Below are positions 22,801 through 36,942 of a stretch of 64,000 bases of DNA, piece by piece. The stretch covers positions 186,001-250,000 of the forward strand of contig JAAVVG010000015.1 of the NCBI GenBank assembly GCA_012976225.1, read 5' to 3'. The first letter of the stretch is position 1, and every line of letters starts with the position of its first letter. The notes under the pieces are model-generated. The model did no database searches. It saw only the letters and a program-made list of their open reading frames with translations, and was not told the origin of the DNA. This DNA is from Golubevia sp. BC0850 (taxonomy: Eukaryota; Basidiomycota; Exobasidiomycetes; Golubeviales; Golubeviaceae). The translations under genes and the position numbers were made by a program.

Positions 22801-23238
22801 TTTCAACCTAGTTGATTCGAAGGCGAGAAGGTCGGAGAAGGCGAAGGAAGGTTATGATCAAGTTAAGAAAGAGAATGAGGATGTCGATAGCACAAGTGCG
22901 CTTCGATCTACTTCGCCAAGAGAGGTTCAAATCTCACAAAGTCATACAAAGAAACAGAAGAGGATTGATTTGTTGCGTGAATTGAAAAAAAGGGTTGATG
23001 AATGATGGAATGATGAGTTCAGTTCTCTTGAAACATGATACAAATGTTGTATTTGAATTTTTTATTTTTTATTTTTTTGGTTCGATTCGTTCTTTGAAAG
23101 ACTTTCTCGATTTTCATTCTTTCTTTTGATTTTAAATGTTTTTCTGAGGATTCGTTGTTTCGTTTCTTTGATGTGATTCTTCTTTCTTCTCGATTTAGAC
23201 CTTTACTTTCTTTCACTCTTGAGTTTTCCCTTCTCCAA
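22801..23238. other. Spacer between F-box-like copy 1 and the caprin-like gene
   Basis: Purine-rich remnant of the copy 1 tail, then an A/T-rich convergent 3' region including a T-rich run near 23,060-23,080. No gene seen. Confidence 0.4.
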
Positions 23239-26200
23239 CTAGAATGAAGTTTCTGGTCCATCAGATGATTTTCCCCTACCTGATAAAATTGAAAAGAATC
23301 GTGAATTAGTATAGCAAAGACATCTCTATACTCTTCTCTTCCCACCTACGATCCCTCTCAACTCAAAGGGTCACTCACCTCTTCCTCTGAACCCATCATT
23401 CCTATACCCTCCTCTTCTTTCACCATTAAATCCGCCCCTATTTTGACCTCTCAAAGCATAACCACCTCTACCCTTCGATCTATCTTTTCCATGATGAACT
23501 TCTTCAAATCCATCCACATCTTTTTCTCCCTTTTGTAAATGAGTGGAATTCGATGGGGAAGTAGGAAGTTGAGGTTGGAGTTGAGAGTGAGGATTGAAAT
23601 GTCCATTTGCTTTAGGTCTTGGAGTGGAAGGAGAAGAAGGTTGAGGAATTCCATTCGGACGTAGATTTTGAGGAGAGGGCTGTTGTTTTGGAATGTTTTG
23701 AACTTGAGAGACTTTTGGGAAGTTGGAGTTCGATAGGGAGTGAGTTGGAATTGGTGTTGAGGAAGGCTGAGGTTGAGTTACAGATGGTTGAAGATTTGAG
23801 ACAGAAGAGTTACTACTGCTTGAGATTGAAGATGGAAGTTTAGCCCATGGGTTCGTTGGACGAGGCTTTGGAGTTGGGAGTGTAGTTGCTGCTGGAGTGG
23901 AAAGAGAAGCGAACGTCGAGCTTGAAGCTGTTGTCTTTCGGACGACTTCAGGCGCTGCTTTGGTGGTGGCAGGAAGATTTGGAGCGTCCTTGGGAGTTGA
24001 GGAACTTGATCCGACTTTGGTAGCAGGAGTAGGAACGACTGGAGGAGAGGCAGCTTTGACTTCTTCCTTGGGTTCAACGGCTTGAGTAGTAGTCAAAGGA
24101 GCTGGAGTGGCTGCTTTAGTACTTGGAGAAAGAGTTGATTCAAACTCAGGTGGATCTCCCAAGGAATCACCATCATCATCGTCCGCCCAGTTGTAATTGG
24201 ATGGAGGAGCACGAGGAACGGTAGATACGTTGGAAGCAGTGAGAGCTGCTTTGGTCGTCTTACGCTGAGAAGAAGGGGGAGGGGGAGAAAGCTCAGATGA
24301 GGTTACTCGGAGAGAGAGCCTAGAGAAATCTTACTCACCTCAACGATCTTGGTAGTGACTTCTGGTTCTGTAGATTCGAGTTCAACCGCAGCACTTCCGT
24401 CTTCCTTCTTTTGACCATTCTCCTTAGCTTCAGAAGGAGCTTCTCCAACGACGATTTCTTTCCCACCTTGCTCTCCTTTCTCTACTTCAGATTCCAAAGC
24501 CACAGTGCTTCCATCAACAGCTCCGCCTTCAGGTTCAGTTTCCTTTGAAGGTTGTTCTACTGTCGACGCTTCGATAGTAGGTGCAGCCTCTACTTCGGAA
24601 GGAAGGCCTAGCTTGACGTCATCTTCGACTACATCGTCTCCTTCCAATTCACTAGCTGCCATGAATGAGATTCCAACTGGGACGTGGCCAGTTTCTGAAA
24701 TTGAATCTTTATCTTCAACTTGAGCCTCAGTTGAAGGAGAAGAAATGGAGACTCCATTGATGTTTGTTGTTTCTTCGTCTTCGACAGATGAAGATGGAAT
24801 TTGAGACCAAAGCTCTTCTGGTTCTTCTGGCTCGACAGGTGCTGAATTTGAAGTGTGGATCATTTCCAAGATGTCCTTGTCTGTTTGCGAGTAGTGAAGA
24901 AAAAGGCGAAAGATGGGGGGGGGTTGACGAAGGAAAGGGAAGCATACAATCAGTAACTGAAACAACGAGCAGCATTAAAAAAAAAGCTTGGACTTCCTCC
25001 TATCCAAACCAACTCTTTTACACTTTTGACTCACAACTCATCTCCTCAAAGATGACCTCTTCAACTCCATCTTGAAGTTTCCTAAGAATCTCCATCGAGA
25101 CATTCTCTTCTCCAACCAAATGACTCCTTGCCAATTGGTCATGAAGAAATCCGACAGCAGCCAGTTGATTAGGATTCATATGCTTCAAAGTGTTCCTTGG
25201 TACAGGTGGACTCATACCCGATGAAATCGGAAAAACCAAAGAATGTAAATGAAGGAATTGAAGAAGTAAAGAAAGTAGAGATTTCGAATCTGAAGGTATT
25301 GAAGAGTCTGAAGGTGTTAAAGAGAGACTTGGTTGTTTCTGATTTGGAAAGAAAGAGAATAAGGAGAAAATGAGAGGATGATGAGTCGTGGTTTGATGAG
25401 AGAGCGGGAAGGGGAGGGGCGGAATTTGGTTTCTCACCTTTTCCAATCGATTCTTAACTTCCATCTCAACAGTTTCTTCATCATAGTATTGATGATCTAT
25501 TTTTTCAGAAGCCAAAGCTTTTGAAACTTCATTTAATTCATGTAAAGCCAATTCTAAAGCTGGTTTGCTAGCTCTTGAACGGATTTGATCTTCATTCAAG
25601 TCTGATTGTGAGAGAGAATCATAGGTTGCGATTCGAGCCTGTGAAAACAATTCAAAAGAGTTCCCAGGGAAAGAGTCGGAAAGAAGGCAGAAGAAGAGGA
25701 GTCAGAGATGAGTTGAGAAGAAGAGGATAGGTCTTCAAAAGGAGGTCCGTCCTTCAAGCAGAAAAATTTTCATTTGAGGTCCTAGTCACAATCTCCTGGG
25801 AAGAGACGTTGTTGATTATAGGAAGATTATGGCAGAGCAGAAGAGTTTTCCTTCCTCCTTCTTTGGGGAAGGTGTTGTTCTCCCCATAATCCTCAAAGAG
25901 CTGACGCAACTCCATTGCAACCCCTCTCCCGCTTTGATCGAAAGCCTTCAGTCTCAAGTTTTACGTTCTAAGATCTCCAATCCAATGTCCCGACAGCTTC
26001 TTGATAGCCAATCTACTCACCAACTTCTTTGAGATGGCCTTTGCTCTTTTGATCACCACCGATTCAGCCTTTGAACCTCTCTTCTCTACTTCTTCCTCTT
26101 TTTCCTTCTTTGCAACAGGTTCAACAGTATCAATTTCTTCTTTCTTCTTAGTTTTACTTTCTTCTAATTCTTCAGGTTGAACTTTAAGATCCTTAGAGAT

Positions 26201-26536
26201 TTCAGTTGGAGTTTCGGTGATTAAAGCAGCTTGAATTGGATTTGAAACACTTGAAGGATCTACTTCTTTCTCTTTCTGATCTTTGAATTCTGAGTTTTCA
26301 GTTACTACTTTTGTCTCCTCAACTTGCTGCTTTGAGTCATCATTTGAAGCGTTATTCTTCTTCTTTTTCTTCTTCTTCTTCTTTGATTTCTCTGATGAAG
26401 CTGCTTCTTCTTCTGTTTCTGTTGTCGTCGATGGCTGAATGACCGTCGTTGTTGAAGAGATTGACTGAATAGGTTCAAAGATGGAAGGTTTGGCCAAAGA
26501 GGAGATAGAAGAGGGTAGAGTTCCCGTCCACGCCAT
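23239..26536 (-). CDS. Caprin-like RNA-binding protein with RGG tail
   Basis: Six exons (26536-26021, 25638-25438, 25338-25035, 24880-24339, 24264-23379, 23279-23239) join in frame to 829 aa. The N-terminus MAWTGTLPSS is followed by a Ser/Thr-rich region with a nine-Lys run and a charged Lys/Glu region. Residues about 165-340 then read ARIATYDSLSQSDLNEDQ and a helical continuation (LAAVGFLHDQLARSHLV). The layout recalls the caprin homology region, whose animal members bind G3BP and FMRP in stress granules. An acidic Pro/Thr/Glu-rich linker follows, then an RGG box (GRGGYALRGQNRGGFNGERR, GGYRNDGFRGRGRG). The last exon is 41 nt and extends the RGG tail to GKSSDGPETSF; reading through its intron would stop a few residues earlier. 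Architecture is clear; the caprin name is a moderate inference. Confidence 0.65.
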
Positions 26537-27092
26537 GACAGAGATTCAAGAGAGGGGAGAGAGCTTTAGACAAATGGAGAATAGAGAGACAAAAGGGGAA
26601 CTGGAAAGAGAAGAGAGCTGGAAGAGAACTAGTTCCAAGTGACCTTGAAGGATGGGAGGAGTACGAGGAGTACAGATAAGGGAGAGAAGTCGCTTCTGGT
26701 TTCTTCTTTCGCACTGACCTCTTCTTCCAATCTTCTCTCCTCGCTTTTTTGTCTTTTCAGTTTTCGGGCATAGTTTGACTTCTTAGCTCCGCTGGGAAAT
26801 TCGATTCTCCCCAATAAAGAATATCTGACCTGAGAGATCTCGAGACCGTAGCTTGAATCGGGACGGAGGGGAATAGATAATGCCTCGCATTTATCTCCCG
26901 CGTCCCTCGTAGCTCTGATTGAATCTTGGTATTTGAGAAAAGGTTTAGTTTATCTATGTGAGCTGAATTGGGACTTGACAAAAGAGGTCGGTCTATAGTC
27001 CAATTTGTCGACCCAGGTGGCAAGAAGGATGATCTCCTCAATGGAATCTTGTCTCCATTAACTTGACCCTCTTTCACTCCAAACTCTCATCG
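26537..27092. promoter_or_regulatory. Divergent intergenic region, caprin-like / RMD1-like
   Basis: 556 bp separates the two opposed start codons. Several short minus-strand frames lie here, but none has a domain. It presumably holds both promoters; I see no clear TATA box. Confidence 0.35.
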
Positions 27093-30061
27093 ATGTCGAA
27101 TCTGTCAGCTTGTATGAGGTCGAACCTTGGATCATTGAGTTCAAGGTATATCTCTGTCAGTCAATTCAGCAGCAGCAGTTCTTCTTCTATGATGAGAAGA
27201 GGAATCGTAATCAATCCTACTTCTACTTCTACTTCGAGTAGATCTTACCGATTCTATTCATCCTCTTCTTCATCCTCCTCTTCAAGTCCATCAGATTCAG
27301 GTCACAGTTCAACCTCTTCTTCCTCTTCCTCTTCTCCAGCTCGAAGGTTAAAGATTCCAACAGCCAAAGCCAAAGCCTCAGCTTCTAGAGCTCTCAGAGA
27401 AAAAGTTAAAGTCATTTCAAATCCATCTTCATCCTCATCCTCAACTTCAATCTCTAATCCAAGTACAAGCACAGATTCGATTCAATTCAATAAATCATCT
27501 CCAACTGCAACCTCTTCGGTAGAGTTTCCATTCTCTTCATCTCAATTTGATTCAGATGGGAAGCTAATCACTACAAGACCTTTACTAAGAGACGTAGTAG
27601 CTTACGCAACTTCTGAGTCTTATAATTTTGATCAATTGATTAAATCTGGTAGATTACCAAAAGGTTGGGTTCTATTGGAAGATGATGAAGTCATTCATGT
27701 TCCAAGTTGGCCTCCTCTCTCTACGACTACTTCTAGTCCCTCCTCTACCTCCAGTGTCAATGATCCAGTCAACAACAATTCAAGTCTTCTCAATTCAAAC
27801 ATAGGAGATGCTTTCATTTTCAGATCTGGAAGTTATGTCACTTGGGGAATGGAAGAAGAACAAAGTAGAAGGTTTAGAAGAAATGTCATTCTTGGTAGAC
27901 AAGATGGGAGAGTTGAAGGTGGAAAATATGATTCTGTTGGAGATGAAACTATGGAATACTTGATCGATGTGACTCAGTGAGTGGAGAAGAGAAGAGAGTA
28001 ACGATGACAGTATGTTGGAAGCGAGGGACTCTATCTCTTGGTTCAGTTTCATCTGAAGCTTTCATGAAGAGTTGGATAAATGTTAAAGTATCCTCATATT
28101 GAGAAAGTTCGTTGAGGAAGGGTGAAAGGTCAAAGGACAGAAGGCATCAAGATTTCTTGGAAACAAGAACTGCCACGAACCTCAGTTCTGGCCTCATTCT
28201 GCCGACGCATCTGAACCTTCCCCTGCGTTCTCTCTGAATGAGACTGGGACTAAATCTAGCAGGTCTAAGTGACACACTGCTTGGGGGTGGCGGTGCTGAA
28301 GCGCCAGTACGACTCGACGTTTGACGGGCAGGTCTCCGACCTCCCAACAAAACGTCTTTCGTAGGATTAGAGAGCAGCGAAGGAGCGAAGGAAGACGAAG
28401 AGAAGAAAGAAAGAGGCAAGAAAAGGGAAGAAAGAAAGATGGAGGAGCCAACTCGAACTCCAGAGACGACGTCGAGAAAGAGCGTTGGCAAGGAGAGAGT
28501 TGGCAGAGCGCGGCTAGAGATTGGAGTTGAGGGTCGAAGGAGGTTCAAAGAAGATAGGAGGCTAAAGATCAGGGTAGACATCGATAGAGGAGTTAGAGTA
28601 ATCGTCAGCATGGACCTCCCATGGGCAGAGTACTTGGGAGTCTAGATCCGAGTAAGAGCTCAGAAGGCAGACAGGAAGTTCGTTTGAGCACTGAGAGTTG
28701 ACTAAAAAGAAGAAGAAAAGATGACTTCTGATGAGAGATTTGACTGAGGTATCCTTGTGAAGAACTATGATGTTGATCTAGAAGGCTTGTGGGTACTTGA
28801 GTAGAAGTGGTGGTGGTGGGAAGAGGGTGAGCGGCACGCCTTCGTTCGTCTTGTCTTCGTTTGAGGGAACACCGCAGCTTGGCCTAAGCCTGCAGCAGAA
28901 CAGCCAAAAAGTCATCTTCAGCTTCTACTACATTGCCTTCCATGGAGTTGTCGTCGATCTTCCATTTCCTTGAAAGAGCAGTTGTTTCTAAGCCTTTGAG
29001 TAGAAACCTCCATCCTAAGCTAACTTCCTTCTGTCTCCCGTTCACTCCTTCAGACCAACCCACATAGTAGGAGACGTCCTAGTAATAGGTTCCCCACCAC
29101 TTTTAGAACCAGATTCTTCCTCTCCTTCTCCCTCTTCCACTTCCTCGTCCACTTCCTCCTCTCCACCGGACGACGACTGGTCACCGCTACTAGCTCGTCT
29201 AGCTTTCTCTCAAGGTCTTGCCAGATCAGCAAGGCTAACAGTTCAAGAATCTCTACTTTCAACCTATTTGACCTCAGTTTCTCAAATCCCTCAACAATTG
29301 GAAAAAACGGGAGCAGTTCCATTGGGTAGAAAAGAAGTGATTAGAAAATTAGGAACCCTTTTGAAAACGAGACAGACGATTAGTTTGGGTAGAGATAATA
29401 TGATTGATGAGCCTGAGGTTTATTGGGAGAATTGGAAGATTGAAAAACATTGTGAGTACTAACTACAACCAATTTGAGAACTGAGATGGGAAGGTTTGAT
29501 GCGACGCCGGAACGTAAATCTGGGATCAGAGGAAGAAGGGTGAACTTCTGATGAAATCTCTTTCTTATCCCTGCTCTCTTCTTGCCTTTTGGGAAACTCT
29601 CCTTGCAGACAAAGACATCTGTCACACTTTAGATATCAAAGATAGATTTCAAAGTATCAATGAAAAACTAGATCAAGCGGAGAATTTGATGGAAGTTTTG
29701 AGAGCTTTGTTAACTGAAGGTAGTAGTCATAGAATGGAAGTCATTATCATCGCCTTGATTGCTTTGGAAGCAACTTTGGCTCTTATTTCTCGTGAGTAGA
29801 GAGAAGTTGAAACAAATCCAAGTCGAGGAAACAAAAAGGGACGTTGTCGACAGTTCCCTTCACTAAACCTTTTCTTTACCCCAATTTCTATACCTCGAAT
29901 CAGATGGTTGGGTTCCAGATCCTAAAAGTTGGGAATGGCTTGGATATCCGAAAGATCTAAACTCTAGTTCTCATCATTCCACATCTTCAGAATCGACTTC
30001 GGTTCCGATTTTACTTTCTCAACCTTCTTTCTCTGCTCAAAGTGGTCCTAGATTGGTATGA
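27093..30061 (+). CDS. RMD1/RMND1 family (DUF155) mitochondrial protein
   Basis: Four exons (27093-27976, 29054-29451, 29609-29791, 29904-30061) encode 540 aa. The N-terminus (MSNLSACMRSNLGSLSSRYI) followed by a long Ser/Arg-rich region fits a mitochondrial presequence plus linker. The DUF155 core is diagnostic: VVAYATSESYNFDQLIKSG, then GDAFIFRSGSYVTWGMEEEQ in exon 1. The C-terminal half reads LARLAFSQGLARSARLTVQE, IPQQLEKTGAVPLGRKEV, MIDEPEVYWENWKIEKHY and a closing membrane helix EVIIIALIALEATLALIS. Human RMND1 and yeast Rmd1/Rmd8 relatives are implicated in mitochondrial translation or organelle anchoring. Intron 1 is 1,077 nt, far longer than its neighbours. All junctions keep frame. Confidence 0.88.
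28147..28611 (-). other. Antisense open frame inside the long RMD1-like intron
   Basis: A 154-codon frame starts at ATG 28611 inside intron 1 of the RMD1-like gene. Its translation is a hydrophobic Leu/Ser N-terminus and an Arg-rich C-terminus, the mirror of a purine-rich plus strand, so it is more likely compositional than coding. No domain is recognised. Confidence 0.15.
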
Positions 30062-30514
30062 AACAACCCCCTACTTAACCTACAATCAAACTATGTATTT
30101 ATAGGCTCTCTTCATTTCAATCCTGTCTATCGATCGCTTTTCCTTCACTCTCTTCAGTGCAATTCTCGTATTATTTTTCACCACTCCAATCTTCAAGTTT
30201 GTAACCAAATCATGTCATTCTGCTTGAATACGTTTCTTTCTCATTTGATTAGAAAGAGTCGATGTATTGAAGACAAAAATCCCATTGCTCGCCTTTCCGA
30301 ACCTCTACACAATTAAGTTGAAAATGGAGGGGCTTCACAACGGGGTTGGAGGCAGCTTTCCCCTTTCAATTCGTCCCCAGCTGATGAGATGGGATCGGAT
30401 CGGATCAGAAATAGAAGGAAAGGTAAGCAAGTGTCAGGTCATTTGTCGCCAGATTGGAGGAATTGCAGGTGTCAGGATCATCTTCCAAACTCCGGCACAT
30501 CAACATCTGCAGTC
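30062..30514. other. Spacer between RMD1-like gene and F-box-like copy 2
   Basis: Convergent 3' region. Its right end (about 30,430-30,514) carries remnants of the family's 3' intron and last exon, recognised by the core CTGGCGACAAATGACC on the minus strand, like CTGGCGATAGATCG in copy 3. Nothing else supported. Confidence 0.4.
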
Positions 30515-32083
30515 TCACTCACGAATCTCTCCTGGCTTCAGTAAAAGAAGACTGGCTTTCCCACTCTTGAAGATTTCCTGCCTCACGAGACTTTTGACCA
30601 AGAGTTGATAAAAACTTCATCATTTGTTGTTGGCTCATGTTCATGATCAACCGGATTTGCTGGAACTGCCACCTCTTTTAAACTGGGAAACACGTCTGCT
30701 TTGAGAACAAGGCTCAAAATGTACTCTTCATCGCAAGTTTTAGAGAGCTTGGACAAGTAGAGGTAGCAGTCCAGGTAAATCGATTCGAGCAAAGGCATCT
30801 TCTTGGGTTGGAGTTGCTGATTGAGGGATAATATTGATTTTAACGTTAACTGATCAGTGTAGAGAACCTTGAGGTTGTTAAAATAATAGATACCTATTCG
30901 GTTTCTAATCTGAGATTCGTTAGATAATGCGACGGGTCGAAGATGTTTCAAGCTGTTAAAGGGTCCTTCCAATCCCAATAAGCACCCAGGATGAACGTTG
31001 GATTCGTCTTCATTTCTCCTTCCGTTCCGTCCCTCTGTGATCTCCAAAGAATCTAGATCCTTGGTAACTTGGAGCAGATGAAACACCACCTCGAATTTTC
31101 GACTCCCTCCTTTCCAACTTAAGTTTGACTCCCAGGGCATTCCCCACCAGGTTCCTCTATTCTATCCAACTCATCATGGAAGAAGTAGATTTTGATGGCG
31201 AGCTCTTTCAAATTTGGTAAACCTCTGCATGCCTCAGCGTGATCTGATAGGAATTTAGCATCGTTAGTAGTGACTCCCACGTTAAGTATTGCTGAAGTGA
31301 GATGCGGGCAGAAAGTTGGAAGCCACAAACCCCTCTTTCCCGTTAAACATCCTAGTTCACTTTCCAGTTTAGAGAAGTAACTCGGTTTCAGAGAGTTGAT
31401 TAAGAAGGCTAGAGGAACATCCCTTCCGTTGACCCTTTCGACGATAGAGAACTGAGGGAGAGCGACATCTTGAGAGTTGTAGAGAACCAGAGTCTCCAGA
31501 GTCTGGACCTGGGTGAGCAAAGAATCTATCACATAAAGTTCTTATGCTTCTTCGTAGGACTCTTTTTGAGTCTGAGGCACTTGTGTGAAGCAGGAGTACT
31601 TATAGAGCTAGCAGAAACAAAGGCATCCAATCTAATTCATGTGGTCTTGTTTGTACTAGCCCTCGCTCTGGTGGATGAAAGGCGAAGTGTCAATGTCTTG
31701 ACTAGTTTTCCTGCTTCCGGTTGACGTTCGAAGAATGAGGCTAGAGCATCCAAGTGAAAGGATTCTACGTTGATGTTGGTGAGAAGAGAAGGGCAGTAAA
31801 GCTTGTAACTCGAGGTGGAGGTGAGAACCAATCCATAGAGAGTCGAGTCTCTCAATCTAGAAAGAAAGCAGAAAGAAGGTCAGAACATAAAAGGAGAATT
31901 CTTGGGTGGAAGAGAAGGAGGAGCGACTCACCTTCTTGCCCTCTCTTTCACCTCTTCGTTCTCTGCATCTGTCCATCTCCTGACCTGAGCAACTACTTGT
32001 TCTGCGATCTCTTCTGGGAGAGTATCCAGATTGACTGGAGGTGATTCACCTTGTGCTTCAATTGGATCTTGATTTCGACTCAT
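30515..32083 (-). pseudogene. F-box-like protein family, copy 2 (broken)
   Basis: Exon 1 starts at ATG 32083 (MSRNQDPIEAQGESPPVNLD) and carries TLPEEIAEQVVAQVRR. A normal GTGAGT intron follows, then LRDSTLYGLVLTSTS. The aligned middle has in-frame stops and a frameshift between about 31,650 and 31,530. A long intact piece (VERVNGRDVPLAFLINSLKP, GLPNLKELAIKIYFFHDELD) runs to a second frameshift near 31,160, and another piece (WESNLSWKGGSRKFEVVF, VAVPANPVDHEHEPTTND) to a third near 30,590. The C-terminus EIFKSGKASLLLLKPGEIRE is still readable to 30,515. It is the closest relative of copy 1, in the opposite orientation about 8 kb away, and has its own distinct breaks, so the copies decayed independently. 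Confidence 0.65.
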
Positions 32084-32652
32084 GAAGGATTGGTTGGAAG
32101 AGAAGGAAGAAAAACTTTTCGTGTTTGGAGCACTCTTGCGGGCGTGATTTCTGAAGTCACATCACAGGAGACAAACAAAAGAGAATGCAAAGAACTTTAG
32201 TTTTCGAAGAAGCTATGTACGAGATTTGAAAGGAGGGAGGAGGGGAACTTGAGAGAAACAAGTTGTAGCACGAGCATGAATCTTCTTTTAGGGTTTTTGG
32301 GAGGAAAGGATGATGAGAGACTGGAAAAGATATTAGGGCGTTCAAAAAAAAGTATGTGAAAAACAATGTAGAGACAGAGAAGAGAAAGGAAGTACATGAA
32401 CGAGGCAGGCAAAGAGAACAAGGGAGGGAGGGTTGCGATTGTTTTCACCACAATTCAAAGTGATTACATTTTGAAAAGTCCAAAAAAAGAACTGGCCAGG
32501 GAATAATTGCTAGAAAGATGTGGGTAGATTAGAAAACAACAGGGAGCGAAGGGGGAGATCTAGAAGGTAAGAGGGGACTGTGGAAAGCAGATTTGGGAGC
32601 CACTCCACTTTCCAATGATCCTTTTTTTGAGTTTCGGAATGAAAGAAAAAAT
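32084..32652. other. Spacer upstream of F-box-like copy 2 and downstream of homocitrate synthase
   Basis: 569 bp of purine-rich sequence on the plus strand, with several open frames on the minus strand but no domain or splice structure. No gene seen. Confidence 0.4.
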
Positions 32653-35101
<2,449 letters not shown>

Positions 35102-35647
35102 TGTGGTGGGTTGGGGAGGAAGTTGAAAGGATAGAATCGACTTCGACTTTTGAAAAGAAGAAAAAAACGCGCAAATAACTCAGATAGAGGTCCAATCCGG
35201 ATTGGCTTGATTGGAAATGTTCATTCACATCTAGAGAAGTAAAGAAGAACCAGAAATTTCCTAATCAGTGAAATCAAAATTAAAAGATAAGGGCTCTGCT
35301 GGATCAGGTGGGTTGCTGAAGCTGTCTCGGTCTACAAGGCGAACAACTAATCGATGATCTATTCTCTTCTTCCTCCTTCCCTCATCTCCTCTCTCTTCTA
35401 GAAAAGTAGATTGCACTACATATCTCTCAAAGAACCGAACCTCGTGAGTGCGATCATGTTTGGCCATCATCCAGTCTTCTCTCTACCCCGTCGTTTGACT
35501 TTTTTCGGTGTCCCTCTCTTCTTCAGACTTCCCCTCCCGTACTCTGTTCAGCGGACATGATCACCTGCAGCTATTCGGAACTGCCCAAGCTTCTGCAGCA
35601 AAAATTTCCTGCCAAACCATGAACTTGGGGGGGCTCTGAAGGGTCAT
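35102..35647. promoter_or_regulatory. Divergent region between homocitrate synthase and unknown paralogue A
   Basis: 546 bp containing the 5' flanks of both genes. A run of seven G just before paralogue A separates an earlier ATG (35619) from its frame. No TATA box or named operator seen. Confidence 0.35.
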
Positions 35648-36179
35648 ATGAAAAGATTCCTTCAAGCTTCAAATCCCTTCAAAATTATGGAGCAACAGAC
35701 AGATCCCTCTCCTCGCAAGCTTTTCATCTTTACTTCTAAAAAGGAACAAGCATCATCAAATGGAACTGAGAATGAGTGGAGAGACATAGAAGCTTTGGGA
35801 TTGGAAGAATTTGCTGATGTTGTTTGGATGTGCGTATCTCAATCTAGACGATTAAGGACTATGACCATGTCTACTGACTTTTTGGAAGGGTTAAGAAGAA
35901 CAGAAATGAAAAGTTTCGGAGATAGGAAACAGGAGCTAATTCATAGAGAGGTGAGTAGAGTACTGAATCGCACTGGGTGGTAAAAATGACGTCCACCCGC
36001 TGATGAGACTGTCTCCTTTCCGATCTCAGATCTCGGATCTACTTCGCGAACTACTCGAAGTGCAATCTGTAACTAGCACGATCCCCAGATTCGACGAAGC
36101 CTTTGGTGAAGACGACGACATGGAGAGCTTGATGGCTTTGAGTGAAACTACTGTTGGCGATTCGGAGAGGGATGAGTGA
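35648..36179 (+). CDS. Unknown small protein, tandem paralogue A
   Basis: Two exons (35648-35950, 36030-36179) encode 150 aa. The shared family core with paralogue B is LGLEEFADVVW, DRKQELIHREISDLLRELL and an acidic C-terminal motif ESLMALSETTVGDSERDE, all aligned in B with the intron at the same place (after HRE). The N-terminus MKRFLQASNPFKIMEQQ matches the middle of B, so A is the shorter form. It is soluble, helical and charged; I do not recognise a domain. The start is the only ATG in frame. Another ATG 29 bp upstream is out of frame across a G7 run. Both paralogues keep open frames and good splice sites. Confidence 0.6.
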
Positions 36180-36942
36180 ACGAGAGCATCTAGCAAGTAG
36201 TCACATTCGTGTATTTTCAGAGCTTAATCAAACGGAATGATGTGTTTATGATAACGTTTGAAAAGCTGTATTGGGTCTGATGAGCCAAACACTCTGCGAC
36301 AGTTATTTCGATTTTTTGTCCCTCGAATTCTTCGACCGGCTCTGTCGAGCCGTACTCCATATTTCCGTTTGTAATCGACAGCCGAAACTCCTTAATCCTC
36401 AAGGGAAGATTCTCTCGCTTGCCATGGAATCTCGGAAACAGAACAGAGCACAGGAGCTTGGTGGCTCTGCGCATCCGTCTCGACCGAAACTTTTCTCTTG
36501 AGAGCTTGAGGGCCTCTCTCTTACCAAACCCTGCACTTCCCCCTTTCTTCTCTCGATCCTCAGGAGCAATTGGAAATCCAGACAGACTTCCCGCGGTCTT
36601 TTACACACTTTCTTCGGAGCAACATCCATCAATCTCGACGCCAACTGTGATTACAGATTTGAAGAAGAAACAAAATCAAACGACTTTCGAAGCGTCTTTT
36701 TTCCTGAAATATTTAAAAGGGCTCACGACGGCGATCAAGTAGATTGTTTGTTTCCACCCGTCTCAATTCAAGGTGTAGAAGCCAGTCTTAAACAATGCCA
36801 CCGTCGCCACGTCTTCAATTTCAATATTCCAGGGCCGATTCTGTTCTGTCCTGGTTTACTAGCTGAACGCAAGTATGCTCAGATAAATCTTGAAAAATTA
36901 ACGAAGGTTCACAAGTGGCACGTCCAGTATAAACCGTTCCCA
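36180..36942. other. Spacer between the tandem paralogues
   Basis: 763 bp with the 3' flank of A and the promoter of B. An A/T-rich TATTTAAAA lies near 36,710. The frame of B stays open back to about 36,748 without an ATG, so a spliced or non-ATG 5' part of B may lie here. Confidence 0.35.
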
